Origin: Thiomonas sp. FB-Cd
GTDB taxonomy: Bacteria; Pseudomonadota; Gammaproteobacteria; Burkholderiales; Burkholderiaceae_C
Length of the DNA: 64,000 nt
Direction: 5' to 3'
NCBI RefSeq assembly: GCF_000733775.1
Contig: NZ_JPOE01000005.1
Span: 372,001-436,000 of the forward strand
The notes under the pieces: generated by a model
What the model was told of the DNA's origin: nothing
Database searches by the model: none
What the model saw: the letters and a program-made list of their open reading frames with translations, nothing else
Program-made: the position numbers and the translations under genes
Shown: in pieces, positions 21,771 through 31,644 of the stretch
How positions within the stretch are numbered: the first letter of the stretch is position 1
Layout: every line of letters begins with the position of its first letter

Positions 21771-23084
21771 TCAACCCCGCTGGGCCATGGGCAACACATC
21801 GCGTTTGATCGATCCGGTGAACAATTGCCGGGGGCGACCGATCTTGTACTCTGGATCGGAAATCATCTCGTTGAGTTGCGCAATCCAGCCGACGGTGCGA
21901 GCAAGCGCAAATACTGCGGTGAACAGCGACACCGGCACGCCAATGGCCTTCTGCACGATGCCCGAATAGAAGTCCACATTGGGGTAGAGCTTGCGCTGAA
22001 TGAAGTAATCATCCTCCAGCGCAATCTTTTCCAAAGTCATGGCGAGCTTGAACAGCGGGTCATTCTGAAGGCCGAGCGCGTCGAGCACCTCGTGGCACGT
22101 CTCGCGCATGAGCTTGGCACGCGGATCGTAGTTCTTATATACACGGTGCCCGAAGCCCATGAGACGCACCGAGGAGTTTTTGTCCTTGACCTGATTGATG
22201 AATTCGCCGATTTTTGCCACACCGCCCTGCGCCTGGATGTCGTAGAGCATGTTCAGACAGGCCTCATTGGCCCCCCCATGGGCTGGCCCCCACAGGCAGG
22301 CCACCCCAGCGGCAATCGCCGCAAAGGGATTGGTACCGCTCGAAGCGCACAGACGCACAGTGGAAGTCGACGCATTCTGTTCATGATCGGCATGCAGAAT
22401 GAAAATGCGGTCCAGCGCGCGCTCGATCACAGGGTTGGGCTCGAAGTCCTCGCAGGGTGTGGCCCACATCATGCGCATGAAATTGCCCGCATAGCTCAAC
22501 TTGTTCTGCGGGTACATGTAGGGCTGGCCCATGTTGTACTTGTAGGCCATTGCCACCAGGGTGGGCATCTTGGCAATGAGACGGATGGCCGAGATGTCAC
22601 GCTGCTCCGCGTCATGAAGATTGATTGAGTCGGGGTAGAAGGCGGACATTGCGCCGACCAGACCCGTGAGCACAGCCATTGGATGGGCGTCGCGCCGAAA
22701 GCCGCGCAGAAAAAACTGCATTTGCTCGTTGACCATGGTGTGTTGGGTCACACGCGACATGAAATCCTTTTTCTGGACAGCGTTGGGAAGTTCGCCGTAA
22801 AGGATCAGGTAGCAGGTTTCCATGTAGTCGCAATTGACGGCCAACTGCTCGATGGGATAGCCGCGATAGAGCAATTCGCCCTGGTCACCATCGATGTAGG
22901 TGATAGCGGAGCTGCACGATGCCGTCGAAAGAAAACCCGGGTCATAGGTGAACTTGCCCGTTTGTGCATAGAGCTTGCGGATGTCAATCACATCTGGACC
23001 AACCGTCCCCTTGTGGATCGGCAACTCGACACTCGGTGAACCGTCGGAGAAGGACAGCGTGGCTTTCACATCGGATGGGGTCAT
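21771..23084 (-). CDS. gltA: Citrate synthase
   Basis: Condenses acetyl-CoA and oxaloacetate into citrate. The 437-residue type II enzyme has the catalytic histidine segments [14 protein letters not shown] and [15 protein letters not shown]. The length and N-terminal domain match the hexameric Gram-negative GltA rather than the shorter methylcitrate synthase encoded at 29862. The start [12 protein letters not shown] follows a GGAG-like site; the frame is open to 23153. It ends the sdhCDAB-sdhE-gltA run. Confidence 0.96.
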   Translation of the reverse strand: MTPSDVKATLSFSDGSPSVELPIHKGTVGPDVIDIRKLYAQTGKFTYDPGFLSTASCSSAITYIDGDQGELLYRGYPIEQLAVNCDYMETCYLILYGELPNAVQKKDFMSRVTQHTMVNEQMQFFLRGFRRDAHPMAVLTGLVGAMSAFYPDSINLHDAEQRDISAIRLIAKMPTLVAMAYKYNMGQPYMYPQNKLSYAGNFMRMMWATPCEDFEPNPVIERALDRIFILHADHEQNASTSTVRLCASSGTNPFAAIAAGVACLWGPAHGGANEACLNMLYDIQAQGGVAKIGEFINQVKDKNSSVRLMGFGHRVYKNYDPRAKLMRETCHEVLDALGLQNDPLFKLAMTLEKIALEDDYFIQRKLYPNVDFYSGIVQKAIGVPVSLFTAVFALARTVGWIAQLNEMISDPEYKIGRPRQLFTGSIKRDVLPMAQRG

Positions 23085-23176
23085 GATGAAATTCCGGGAG
23101 GGAGGGAGGTTGGTTGGACGTCTTGACCGCGCTGGGCGCCTTGAACAGCGCATCGATCGCTCGGATCAAGCAAGAA

Positions 23177-23461
23177 TCACACCGCCCTGAGCAGGCGCAG
23201 CACGCGCAATTGCGCCGCGCCACTCAGTTCGGGTGGGGGTTCAGCGTGGCCCAACAGCAGCTCAAGCAGCGTGTTGTCATCCAGTTCAAGTAGATCCTGA
23301 AGACCCTTCCACTCGGCTGTGCTCAACGCCTGGGCGTAACGGGCGAAAAAGCGGCCGAGGATGAGATCGTTTTCCAGAAGGCCGCGACGCGCGCGCCAGA
23401 GCAGACGGCGCACCGCCACGGCATCCGGGCTTTCTGCATCGACGCTTGCAGGCTGCAGCAT
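23177..23461 (-). CDS. sdhE: FAD assembly factor SdhE
   Basis: A small 94-residue helical protein that promotes covalent FAD attachment to SdhA. The motif RRGLLENDLILGRF contains the conserved RGxxE. It lies three bases after sdhB and before gltA, the usual betaproteobacterial position. Confidence 0.92.
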   Translation of the reverse strand: MLQPASVDAESPDAVAVRRLLWRARRGLLENDLILGRFFARYAQALSTAEWKGLQDLLELDDNTLLELLLGHAEPPPELSGAAQLRVLRLLRAV

Positions 23462-23464
23462 GCC

Positions 23465-24175
23465 TTAGACGGCTCGGCGCAACATCAGATCCTTGATGTT
23501 GCCGATGGCCTTGGTCGGGTTAAGCCCTTTGGGGCAGACGTCCACGCAATTCATGATGGAGTGGCAGCGGAACAGGCGGTAGGGATCCTCAAGGTTGTCC
23601 AATCGTTCGTTGGTGGCCTCGTCCCGGCTATCGGCGATAAACCGATAGGCCTGCAATAGCCCGGCGGGGCCAACGAACTTGTCCGGGTTCCACCAGAAAC
23701 TCGGGCATGAGGTGGAACAGCTCGCGCACAGGATGCACTCATACAGACCGTCGAGCACCTCGCGCTGCTCGGGACTTTGAAGGCGTTCCCTTTCAGGCGG
23801 TGGGGTGTCGTTAATGAGATAGGGTTTGATGGAGTGGTACTGGTTGAAGAACTGCGTCATGTCCACAATCAGGTCGCGGACCACGGGCAGGCCGGGCAGC
23901 GGCTTCAGGACGACCGGCTCCTTGAGCGTGAGCAGGTTCGTCGTGCAACTCAACCCATTCTTGCCGTTGATGTTCATGCCATCCGAGCCGCACACACCTT
24001 CGCGGCAGGAACGGCGGAAGGCTACGGTCTCGTCGACATCAGCCTTGATGCGCATGAGCGCATCAAGCAACATTTTGTCGTTGTACTGCAACTCCACCTC
24101 ATAGTCCTGCATGTACGGCTTGACGTCCTTGTCCGGGTCGTAGCGGTAGATGGAGAATTTCATCTTACGGGTCAT
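23465..24175 (-). CDS. sdhB: Succinate dehydrogenase iron-sulfur subunit
   Basis: Electron-transfer subunit of complex II. Ligands for all three clusters are visible: [2Fe-2S] in CREGVCGSDGMN...GLSC, [4Fe-4S] in CILCASCSTSCP, and [3Fe-4S] in CHSIMNCVDVCPKGLNP. The length of 236 residues is normal. An alternative start MKFSIYRYDP lies four codons downstream. Confidence 0.97.
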   Translation of the reverse strand: MTRKMKFSIYRYDPDKDVKPYMQDYEVELQYNDKMLLDALMRIKADVDETVAFRRSCREGVCGSDGMNINGKNGLSCTTNLLTLKEPVVLKPLPGLPVVRDLIVDMTQFFNQYHSIKPYLINDTPPPERERLQSPEQREVLDGLYECILCASCSTSCPSFWWNPDKFVGPAGLLQAYRFIADSRDEATNERLDNLEDPYRLFRCHSIMNCVDVCPKGLNPTKAIGNIKDLMLRRAV

Positions 24176-24196
24176 GGCAATCTCCGGGCGGCCCGT

Positions 24197-25960
24197 TCAG
24201 AAGGTGCGCGCCTTGGGTTTAAAAGTGTCGACGCTTAGCGGTTTCATCTGAACCGGCCGGTACGCCAAGCGATTGTTCTCGCGGAACCACAGGCTGTGCT
24301 TAAGCCAGTTGACATCGTCGCGTTCCGGGTGATCACGATGCGAATGTGCGCCCCGGCTTTCCTGCCGCGCTTCGGCTGACACAATGGTCGCCTTGGCCGT
24401 CTCAATCAGGTTCTCCACCTCCAGCGCCTCGACGCGCGCTGTGTTGAACACCTTTGACTTGTCCTTGAGGTGAATGTGCCCCACGCGCTGCGCGATCTCG
24501 TCGATGGCGGCGACACCTTCGCGCAGAAGTTCGGCAGTGCGGAACACGCCACAATGCTTCTGCATGCTGCTGCGGATGGCGCCCGCCACGTCTTGGATGG
24601 CCTCGCCCGACGTTGACGCGTCAAGTCGGGCCAGGCGTGCCAGCGAGGCATCGGGAGCATCAGCAGGCAAAGGCTTGTGGCTATTCTTGAGCAGCTCGCT
24701 TGTGGCGATGTGATTGCCCGCGGCACGTCCAAAAACGACCAGGTCGAGTAACGAGTTCGTGCCCAACCGGTTCGCCCCATGCACGCTCACGCATGAGCAT
24801 TCGCCAATCGCATAGAGGCCGCCGACCACGCGCTCGCTGCCGTCCGCGCCAACCGTCAGCACTTGGCTGTGAATATTTGCCGGCACGCCCCCCATCTGGT
24901 AGTGAATTGTCGGCACGACTGGGATGGGCTCCTTGGTGCAATCCACGTTGGCAAATTTCAGGGCAATGTCGGCAATCGACGGCAGGCGCTTTTGGATGGT
25001 TTCCGCGCCGAGATGGTCGAGTTTGAGCAGGACATAGTCCTTGTGAGGCCCGGCGCCGCGCCCTTCCTTGATTTCCTGATCCATTGATCGGGAGACAAAA
25101 TCGCGGGGAGCAAGGTCCTTGTAGGTTGGGGCATAGCGCTCCATGAACCGCTCGCCATTCGCATTGAGCAGGATTCCACCCTCGCCTCTTACGCCCTCCG
25201 TGATCAGCACTCCCGCGCCGGCAACGCCAGTGGGGTGGAACTGCCAAAACTCCATGTCCTGCAGGGGAATACCGGCACGCGCGGCCATACCCAAGCCATC
25301 ACCCGTGTTGATGTAGGCGTTGGTGGACGCCGCAAAAATGCGCCCCGCACCGCCCGTTGCCAGGACGGTTGCCTTCGCCTCCAGGATCGTCACCTCACCG
25401 GTTTCCATCTCCATGGCCACGACGCCGAGCACATCGCCATCGGCATCGCGAATCAGGTCCAATGCCATCCACTCCACGAAGAAATGTGTACGAGCGGCCA
25501 CGTTCTGCTGATACAACGTGTGCAGGAGCGCGTGGCCCGTGCGGTCGGCCGCGGCGCAGGCGCGCTGCACCGGTTTTTCTCCAAGATTCGCTGTATGCCC
25601 GCCGAATGGACGCTGGTAGATCGTGCCGTCAGGATTGCGGTCAAAGGGCATGCCCATGTGCTCAAGCTCGTAGACCGCGCTGGGCGCCTCACGGCACATG
25701 AACTCGATCGCATCCTGGTCACCGAGGTAGTCGGAACCCTTGACCGTGTCGAACATGTGCCAGTACCAATTGTCTTCACTCATATTGCCCAGGGATGCAC
25801 TGATGCCACCCTGCGCCGCAACCGTGTGCGAGCGCGTAGGAAACACCTTAGACAGCACTGCCACGTCCAGGCCAGAGCGTGCCAGTTGCAGGGCGCAGCG
25901 CAAGCCCGATCCTCCAGCGCCCACGATAACCACGTCGAATTTGCGTTTATTGACTTGCAC
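24197..25960 (-). CDS. sdhA: Succinate dehydrogenase flavoprotein subunit
   Basis: Catalytic subunit of complex II, oxidising succinate to fumarate. The 587-residue protein has the FAD-binding GAGGSGLRCALQLA motif and the histidine for covalent FAD in TRSHTVAAQGGISASLG. The active-site stretch is GEGGILLNANGERFMERYAP and the substrate loop is HGANRLGTNSLLDLVVFGR. It lies between sdhD and sdhB with gaps of 3 and 21 bases. Confidence 0.97.
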   Translation of the reverse strand: MQVNKRKFDVVIVGAGGSGLRCALQLARSGLDVAVLSKVFPTRSHTVAAQGGISASLGNMSEDNWYWHMFDTVKGSDYLGDQDAIEFMCREAPSAVYELEHMGMPFDRNPDGTIYQRPFGGHTANLGEKPVQRACAAADRTGHALLHTLYQQNVAARTHFFVEWMALDLIRDADGDVLGVVAMEMETGEVTILEAKATVLATGGAGRIFAASTNAYINTGDGLGMAARAGIPLQDMEFWQFHPTGVAGAGVLITEGVRGEGGILLNANGERFMERYAPTYKDLAPRDFVSRSMDQEIKEGRGAGPHKDYVLLKLDHLGAETIQKRLPSIADIALKFANVDCTKEPIPVVPTIHYQMGGVPANIHSQVLTVGADGSERVVGGLYAIGECSCVSVHGANRLGTNSLLDLVVFGRAAGNHIATSELLKNSHKPLPADAPDASLARLARLDASTSGEAIQDVAGAIRSSMQKHCGVFRTAELLREGVAAIDEIAQRVGHIHLKDKSKVFNTARVEALEVENLIETAKATIVSAEARQESRGAHSHRDHPERDDVNWLKHSLWFRENNRLAYRPVQMKPLSVDTFKPKARTF

Positions 25961-25963
25961 GGC

Positions 25964-26329
25964 TTATACCCTCCACAACACTTGCACGGCCCACCCAGTG
26001 CAAGCGACGAGCCAGACGATGGTCAGCACCTGAAGCGACAGGCGAACCCACACAGGCTTGACGTAATCCATCCAGATATCACGCATGCCCACCCACACGT
26101 GGTAGAGCAAAGCCAGAAGCGCCACCAGGCTGAAGATCTTCATTGCCTCGTTTGAGAACAGGCCTTGCCAGCTCTCGTAACTGAGAGGGCCAGGCCCGAC
26201 GAACCAGCCCAGCAGGAAGATGGTATAGACGGCCATGATGACGGCCGTCACACGCTGTGCCAGCCAGTCACGAAATCCATAATGCGCGCCAACCACCAAA
26301 CGGTGCGCGCCGTAATTGGATGCGCTCAT
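25964..26329 (-). CDS. sdhD: Succinate dehydrogenase membrane anchor SdhD
   Basis: A 121-residue anchor with three membrane helices (RVTAVIMAVYTIFLLGWF, IFSLVALLALLYHVWVGM, LSLQVLTIVWLVACTGW). The His in YHVWVGMRDIWMDYVKP fits the haem b ligand position. GAHYGFRDWLAQR is typical of proteobacterial SdhD. It directly precedes sdhA. Confidence 0.93.
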   Translation of the reverse strand: MSASNYGAHRLVVGAHYGFRDWLAQRVTAVIMAVYTIFLLGWFVGPGPLSYESWQGLFSNEAMKIFSLVALLALLYHVWVGMRDIWMDYVKPVWVRLSLQVLTIVWLVACTGWAVQVLWRV

Positions 26330-26330
26330 G

Positions 26331-26741
26331 TCAGGCCCCCAGGAAAAGATGCGCTGCGAAGGCGGCCGTGGCCAGGAGCGAGACAGCGAAGGTCGTCAAC
26401 GCCAGCATGCGGCCCTGCTCCTTGCTCACCGCTTGAAAAATGTCCATCACCAGATGCCGCACGCCTGCGACAAGATGATGTGCAATCGCCCAGAACAGTC
26501 CGAGCACCAGCAGCTTGTAGGGCCACCACCCCAGGATCTGCGCGATATGCGCGTAGCCATCGCGGGAACGAAGGCTCGTGTCGAACAACCAAAGCACGAA
26601 TGGCAGCAGCAGGAACATCACGGCTCCGCTGGCCCTGTGCAAGATCGAGACAAGCCCGGCCAGTGGGAGGCGGTACCTCGCAATCTGGGTGATACCGATA
26701 TTGCGGTATTCGGGTCGTTTTCGTGTGTGAACGGTTTGCAT
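26331..26741 (-). CDS. sdhC: Succinate dehydrogenase cytochrome b556 subunit SdhC
   Basis: Haem-binding anchor of complex II. SILHRASGAVMFLLLPFVLW is the conserved quinone/haem region, and the His in IAHHLVAGVRHLVMD is the probable haem ligand. Three membrane helices fit. The start at 26741 (MQTVHTRKRPEYRNIG) has a GAGGTC ribosome site; the frame opens at 26789. It is the first gene of the complex II operon, 78 bases from the GntR gene stop. Confidence 0.93.
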   Translation of the reverse strand: MQTVHTRKRPEYRNIGITQIARYRLPLAGLVSILHRASGAVMFLLLPFVLWLFDTSLRSRDGYAHIAQILGWWPYKLLVLGLFWAIAHHLVAGVRHLVMDIFQAVSKEQGRMLALTTFAVSLLATAAFAAHLFLGA

Positions 26742-26819
26742 GGCTGTTGGACCTCGACCTGTTTGTGATGCCAGTTTATTGCGTTGCAAAAACCTTGATA
26801 CGGTGCGTCGTGCGGGTGC

Positions 26820-27611
26820 TCAGCTCAGCGTATTGCGGTAATGGTGCCTTGCTGTGGAATACAGGCCTCGGCGTAATTCGACCGGCTGATCGCCATAGCT
26901 GAATGACAGGCGCTCGACGGACAAGAGAGCTTGCCCCAGGGGAATTTTCAAGATTTCTGCTTCCTGCCGGCCGGCGTTGACTGCGCGGATTTTTTCTTCA
27001 GCTCGAACCATGCGCGTGCCGAACTCGGACTCAAATAGGGCATACAGAGGCCCCCTGTAACGCTCCAGACGCTCGGCTGTGAGGCTACGAAATGGAGCCC
27101 CCGGCAGGTAAATGTCCTCGTAGACGACGGGCTCACCTCCAATATGCAGCGTCCGCCGTATTTCAAGCACCATTTCGCCGCTCTTGATGCCCAGCAGCGA
27201 AGCGACGTCTGCCGCTGCGCGCACACGATGGCATTCCAGGAACTGCCGCTCCATGCGCAAAGCCTGGCTGGATCCGGCATCGGGCACCAGACGAAGAAAA
27301 CGAAACTTGACCTGTTCCTCGTGATGTGTCGAGACGAACGTACCCCGGCCCTGTCGACGCATCAGCAGATTGTCCGCGGCGAGCTCGTCAATGGCCTTGC
27401 GCACGGTACCCTGGCTTACCCCATAGCGCGCAGCCAGTTCGGCCTCGCTGGGAATGAGTTCGCCGGGCTTCCATTCGCCACTCTGCAGGCTTCGCGTAAT
27501 GAGCGCCTTGATCTGCTGATACAGCGGGCTGAACACCGGCGCGGCACCACCTGCGGCCGGGCCGACCGGCTGCGGTGAGGAGTGATGTGTGGGGGCGGCC
27601 ATGCGCTGCAT
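26820..27611 (-). CDS. GntR-family (HutC-type) transcription regulator
   Basis: A 263-residue regulator. The N-terminal winged helix (PLYQQIKALITRSLQSGEWKP, then LIPSEAELAARYGVSQGTVRKAIDELAADNLLMRR) is of GntR type. The C-terminal half (about residues 110-263, ending LPVELRRGLYSTARHHYRNTL-like) is a UTRA effector domain that binds small ligands. It lies between sdhC and mdh, divergent from mdh. Context suggests control of TCA/methylcitrate genes by a pathway intermediate, but the ligand is not visible. A start at 27602 is also possible. Confidence 0.87.
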   Translation of the reverse strand: MQRMAAPTHHSSPQPVGPAAGGAAPVFSPLYQQIKALITRSLQSGEWKPGELIPSEAELAARYGVSQGTVRKAIDELAADNLLMRRQGRGTFVSTHHEEQVKFRFLRLVPDAGSSQALRMERQFLECHRVRAAADVASLLGIKSGEMVLEIRRTLHIGGEPVVYEDIYLPGAPFRSLTAERLERYRGPLYALFESEFGTRMVRAEEKIRAVNAGRQEAEILKIPLGQALLSVERLSFSYGDQPVELRRGLYSTARHHYRNTLS

Positions 27612-27652
27612 TGCAGCACAGTCACAGGCCCTTGTCCAGCATGACCTAATAG

Positions 27653-27673
27653 ATGTCTTATATATGACATAAG
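27653..27673. promoter_or_regulatory. Operator-like palindrome between gntR and mdh
   Basis: An AT-rich interrupted inverted repeat, CTTATATATGACATAAG, with CTTAT/ATAAG arms in an otherwise GC-rich region. It lies 42 bases upstream of the GntR start and just upstream of the mdh -35 box. That placement suits a regulator controlling both its own gene and mdh. Inference from position and symmetry. Confidence 0.6.
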
Positions 27674-27677
27674 TTTG

Positions 27678-27706
27678 TTGACGCGGCGCCCCGTCACCCC
27701 TAAACT
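27678..27706 (+). promoter_or_regulatory. Sigma70-type promoter for mdh
   Basis: TTGACG at 27678 and TAAACT at 27701 are separated by 17 bases, a near-consensus arrangement. The predicted transcript starts near 27713, giving a leader of about 115 bases before mdh. Confidence 0.7.
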
Positions 27707-27828
27707 GCTTGATGCGCTGCATCATGAACGGTCTAATGAAGCGCTCACGAAAACAACGGCGCGCAAGCTGCCGCGCCCAGCCCAAACGCCCATATTTCTC
27801 ATCCGCACCCCTCTCACCGGAGTTCATC

Positions 27829-28815
27829 ATGACCAAAGCCCCCATGCGTGTTGCCGTCACCGGCGCAGCCGGCCAGATCGGTTACGCCCTGTTGTTCCGC
27901 ATTGCCTCTGGCGAAATGCTGGGCAAGGACCAGCCTGTGATCCTGCAACTTCTGGAGATTCCCGATGAAAAGGCCCAGAAGGGGCTCAAGGGCGTCATGA
28001 TGGAACTGGAAGATTGCGCCTTTCCCCTGCTGGCCGGCATGAGTGCGCACGGCGACCCGAACACAGCGTTCAAGGACATCGATGCAGCGTTGCTCGTCGG
28101 CGCTCGCCCGCGCGGCCCCGGCATGGAGCGACGCGATCTGCTGTCGGCCAATGCACAGATCTTCACAGCGCAAGGACGCGCGCTGAATGCTGTGGCCAAG
28201 CGCGACGCACGCATTCTCGTGGTCGGCAATCCGGCGAACACCAATGCCTACATCGCCATGAAGTCCGCACCCGACTTGCCGAAAGGCAATTTCACCGCCA
28301 TGCTGCGCCTGGACCACAACCGGGGGCTGTCTCAAATCGCGGCGAAGCTGGGCAAACCCGTATCGTCGATCGAGAAATTCTGCGTCTGGGGAAACCACTC
28401 GCCCACCATGTATGCCGACTACCGATTCGCCACTATCGAGGGGCAATCGGTGAAAGACATGATCAACGACGACGACTGGAATCGCAACGTGTTTTTGCCC
28501 ACGGTCGGCAAGCGTGGGGCGGCTGTCATTGAGGCCCGCGGGCTCAGCTCGGCGGCGTCGGCGGCGAACTCGGCCATTGACCACATGCACGACTGGTTCC
28601 TCGGAACGGGCAATCGCTGGGTCACGATGGGCATTCCGTCTGACGGCTCCTACGGCATCCCGGAAGACATCATGTTCGGCGTCCCCGTGACCTGCGAGGG
28701 TGGCAAGTACAAGCGTGTCGAGGGCCTTCCCATCGACGCATTTTCGAAATCCTGCATCGACAAGACCCTGAACGAGTTGCTCGAAGAGCGGGAGGGTGTC
28801 AAGCACCTGTTGTAA
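27829..28815 (+). CDS. mdh: Malate dehydrogenase
   Basis: NAD-dependent oxidation of malate to oxaloacetate. The 328-residue protein starts [21 protein letters not shown] with the nucleotide-binding [18 protein letters not shown], the substrate Arg/Asp in RLDHNRGLS, and the catalytic His in [12 protein letters not shown] all match the bacterial Mdh type near cytosolic MDH. A GGAG site lies eight bases upstream. The earlier in-frame ATG at 27709 lies in the leader and is unlikely. Confidence 0.96.
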   Translation: MTKAPMRVAVTGAAGQIGYALLFRIASGEMLGKDQPVILQLLEIPDEKAQKGLKGVMMELEDCAFPLLAGMSAHGDPNTAFKDIDAALLVGARPRGPGMERRDLLSANAQIFTAQGRALNAVAKRDARILVVGNPANTNAYIAMKSAPDLPKGNFTAMLRLDHNRGLSQIAAKLGKPVSSIEKFCVWGNHSPTMYADYRFATIEGQSVKDMINDDDWNRNVFLPTVGKRGAAVIEARGLSSAASAANSAIDHMHDWFLGTGNRWVTMGIPSDGSYGIPEDIMFGVPVTCEGGKYKRVEGLPIDAFSKSCIDKTLNELLEEREGVKHLL

Positions 28816-28926
28816 GGTCCGCCGCGGCTCCGGCCGCGCGGCCACGCGCACGCTGCCCTGCGGCGAAAGCGCAAGGCACTGGCCCGATGTTTCCTGCAAA
28901 CCTAGCGCAAATCACGGAGAAATGCC

Positions 28927-29817
28927 ATGAACCCAACCCCACCGGGCCAGCGCCTGCGCGACGCGCAGCGCCAGGAACAACCCTTGCAGGTCGTCGGCGC
29001 CACCTGCGCTCAGCACGCATTGCTGGCCCAGCGCGCGGGCTTTCGGGCCATCTACCTTTCCGGTGGAGGCGTGGCTGCGGGCTCACTGGGCATGCCTGAT
29101 TTGGGAATCAACACGCTGGATGACGTGCTCACCGACGTTCGCCGCATCACTGACGTCTGCGAGCTGCCACTTCTGGTGGATGTCGATACCGGCTTCGGTC
29201 CCAGCGCCTTCAATATCGCACGCACGGTCAAGAGCCTGGTGAAATTTGGCGCTGCTGGCATGCATATCGAAGACCAAGTCGGCGCCAAGCGCTGTGGCCA
29301 CCGCCCGGGCAAGGAGATCGTCGGCACGGCCGAGATGGTTGACCGGGTCAAGGCCGCCGTGGATGCGCGCACGGACGACAGTTTCGTCATCATGGCCCGT
29401 ACCGATGCGCTGGCGGTGCAAGGCTTGGATGCCGCCATCGAGCGCGCCATTGCCTGTGTCGAGGCAGGCGCCGACATGATTTTTCCGGAAGCCATCACCG
29501 AGTTGTCCATGTACAGGCGCATCGCTGACGTTGTGAAGGTGCCGATACTCGCCAACATCACGGAGTTTGGCAGCACGCCGCTGCTCACGGTGGATGAATT
29601 GCGCAGCGCCGGCGTGGGCTTGGCGCTGTACCCACTCTCGGCATTCCGCGCAATGAACAAGGCGGCGGAAAGCGTGTATGGCGCGATTCGCAAAGACGGT
29701 ACGCAGAAAAACGTCATGGACCTGATGCAAACTCGCGCCGAGTTGTATGACGTTATCGGCTACCACGACTATGAGCGACGGCTTGACAGCCTGTTCCAAC
29801 AAGGCAAGGCCAAGTAA
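28927..29817 (+). CDS. prpB: 2-methylisocitrate lyase
   Basis: Splits 2-methylisocitrate into pyruvate and succinate, the last step of the methylcitrate cycle for propionate. The 296-residue protein has the catalytic [12 protein letters not shown] stretch, DVDTGFG metal-binding motif and [10 protein letters not shown], all characteristic of PrpB rather than isocitrate lyase. It is followed by prpC after 44 bases with an AAGGAGA ribosome site. Confidence 0.95.
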   Translation: MNPTPPGQRLRDAQRQEQPLQVVGATCAQHALLAQRAGFRAIYLSGGGVAAGSLGMPDLGINTLDDVLTDVRRITDVCELPLLVDVDTGFGPSAFNIARTVKSLVKFGAAGMHIEDQVGAKRCGHRPGKEIVGTAEMVDRVKAAVDARTDDSFVIMARTDALAVQGLDAAIERAIACVEAGADMIFPEAITELSMYRRIADVVKVPILANITEFGSTPLLTVDELRSAGVGLALYPLSAFRAMNKAAESVYGAIRKDGTQKNVMDLMQTRAELYDVIGYHDYERRLDSLFQQGKAK

Positions 29818-29861
29818 GCCGTCAGCGTTGTCAAACAACCACCAATTCGAAGGAGACCGTC

Positions 29862-31019
29862 ATGTCAGAAGCACAAGCCGCCGCCACTCCAAAGCCGAAG
29901 AAATCCGTCGCCCTCTCTGGCGTCGTCGCAGGCAACACTGCGCTGTGCACGGTGGGCCGCACCGGCAACGACCTGCACTACCGTGGCTACGACATTCTGG
30001 ACATGGCGGACGTGTGCGAATTTGAGGAGGTCGCTTACCTTCTGGTGCACGACAAGCTGCCAAACAAATCGGAACTCGCCGCCTACAAGGCCCGACTCAG
30101 GGCCTTGCGCGGATTGCCCGCACAAGTGCGCCTGGTGCTCGAAGCCCTGCCCGCCTCAAGCCACCCCATGGACGTGATGCGCTCGGCCGTCTCTGCATTG
30201 GGTTGCATCTTGCCCGAGAAGGAGGACCACAATATCCCGGGCGCACGCGACATCGCCGACCGACTCATGGCAAGCTTGGGGTCGATGCTTCTCTATTGGT
30301 ACCACTACAGCCATAACGGGCGCCGCATCGACGTCGAGACGGACGATGATTCCATCGCCGGGCATTTTCTCAACCTGCTGCATGGAAAACCGGCGCCAGA
30401 GTTGTGGGTGCGCGCGATGCACACCTCGCTCAACCTGTATGCCGAGCATGAATTCAATGCGTCGACGTTCGCCGCTCGCGTAATCGCCGGAACCGGAAGC
30501 GACTTCCACTCCTGCATTACCGGAGCCATTGGCGCGCTCCGTGGGCCAAAGCACGGTGGTGCCAATGAGGTCGCGTTTGAGATTCAGAATCGCTATGCAG
30601 ACGCCGATGATGCAGAGAGCGACATCACGCGCCGCGTGGCCAACAAGGAAGTGATCATCGGTTTCGGCCACCCTGTCTACACCATTGCCGACCCCCGCAA
30701 CCAGGTGATCAAAGGCGTGGCACACCGACTTGCCGTCGCGGCACACGACACAAAACTGTTCACCATCGCGGAGCGGCTGGAGACGGTGATGCGCCGGGAA
30801 AAGAACATGTTCCCGAACCTTGACTGGTTTAGTGCCGTCAGCTACTCGCTAATGGGCGTGCCCACCGCCATGTTTACGCCGCTCTTTGTCATCTCCCGCA
30901 CCAGCGGCTGGAGTGCACATGTGATCGAGCAGCGGGTGGATAACAAAATCATTCGCCCGAGCGCGAATTACACTGGTCCAGACGACTTGTCATTTGTGCC
31001 GCTGGAGCAGCGCCCCTGA
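29862..31019 (+). CDS. prpC: 2-methylcitrate synthase
   Basis: Condenses propionyl-CoA and oxaloacetate. The 385-residue citrate-synthase-fold protein has [21 protein letters not shown] and [18 protein letters not shown] catalytic segments. The short length without the GltA N-terminal domain, and its place between prpB and prpD, support PrpC over a second citrate synthase. Confidence 0.94.
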   Translation: MSEAQAAATPKPKKSVALSGVVAGNTALCTVGRTGNDLHYRGYDILDMADVCEFEEVAYLLVHDKLPNKSELAAYKARLRALRGLPAQVRLVLEALPASSHPMDVMRSAVSALGCILPEKEDHNIPGARDIADRLMASLGSMLLYWYHYSHNGRRIDVETDDDSIAGHFLNLLHGKPAPELWVRAMHTSLNLYAEHEFNASTFAARVIAGTGSDFHSCITGAIGALRGPKHGGANEVAFEIQNRYADADDAESDITRRVANKEVIIGFGHPVYTIADPRNQVIKGVAHRLAVAAHDTKLFTIAERLETVMRREKNMFPNLDWFSAVSYSLMGVPTAMFTPLFVISRTSGWSAHVIEQRVDNKIIRPSANYTGPDDLSFVPLEQRP

Positions 31020-31069
31020 GTCTGCCGAGCGCGGCGAATCCTGCCCTTTTGCGTTTTGGAGACACGATC

Positions 31070-31618
31070 ATGCTGCAAGGACTCATCACCTTCCGCCCCG
31101 CCCCGCTGCTGCTTGCCGCCTGTCTGGGCAGCGGCTTGTGCTTGGCTGCGGCCCAGGCGGCCAGCCCGCCAGACGGCGCCGCGCCCGCAGCACGCCACCA
31201 GTTGAAGGGGCATGAACTCTCAGCCAAGGCGGCTGCTGAGGATATCGCCGCAGCGGAGTCCAAACCCCTGCTGGACAGCAACGCTCCACCGACGCCCGAG
31301 CAACGGGCGGCGGCTGCCGCTGCCGAGCGACAGGCCGTGAACCCCATCTACCAGATGAAAATCGGGCGCATGCAATGCGGCTCGCATGAGTTCATGGACG
31401 TCAAACAAGAGGATGTGCACGACCAGTCCATCCTCGTCACCTGGAAAGGGCGGCACTACTTGCTTACGCGCAAGCCAACCACGACCGGCGCCTACCACTT
31501 TGACGATGCAAAGGCCGGTTTGGTCATGATCCAGATTCCCGCCAAGAGCATGCTCTTCGACAAGAAGCACATGACACGCCTGGCCGACGACTGCAATCCC
31601 ATGGTCGCCAGCCGATAA
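31070..31618 (+). CDS. Exported protein with MliC-like C-terminus
   Basis: A 182-residue protein not normally part of the methylcitrate cluster. The start at 31070 has a GGAG site. The N-terminus has a signal peptide ([20 protein letters not shown]) with a possible lipobox LAAC at residues 15-18, or cleavage after AQA. An Ala/Lys-rich linker leads to a Cys-containing beta-type domain ([16 protein letters not shown] to ADDCN), with two cysteines that could form a disulfide. This resembles lysozyme-inhibitor MliC-type domains, but the match is weak. Function unknown. Confidence 0.75.
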   Translation: MLQGLITFRPAPLLLAACLGSGLCLAAAQAASPPDGAAPAARHQLKGHELSAKAAAEDIAAAESKPLLDSNAPPTPEQRAAAAAAERQAVNPIYQMKIGRMQCGSHEFMDVKQEDVHDQSILVTWKGRHYLLTRKPTTTGAYHFDDAKAGLVMIQIPAKSMLFDKKHMTRLADDCNPMVASR

Positions 31619-31644
31619 CTTCAACTCACTTTCTGCCTGCTCCA

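Noticed and set aside
27814..28899. Open frame of 361 codons opposite mdh
   Set aside because: Shadow of mdh, whose catalytic motifs are all present on the plus strand.
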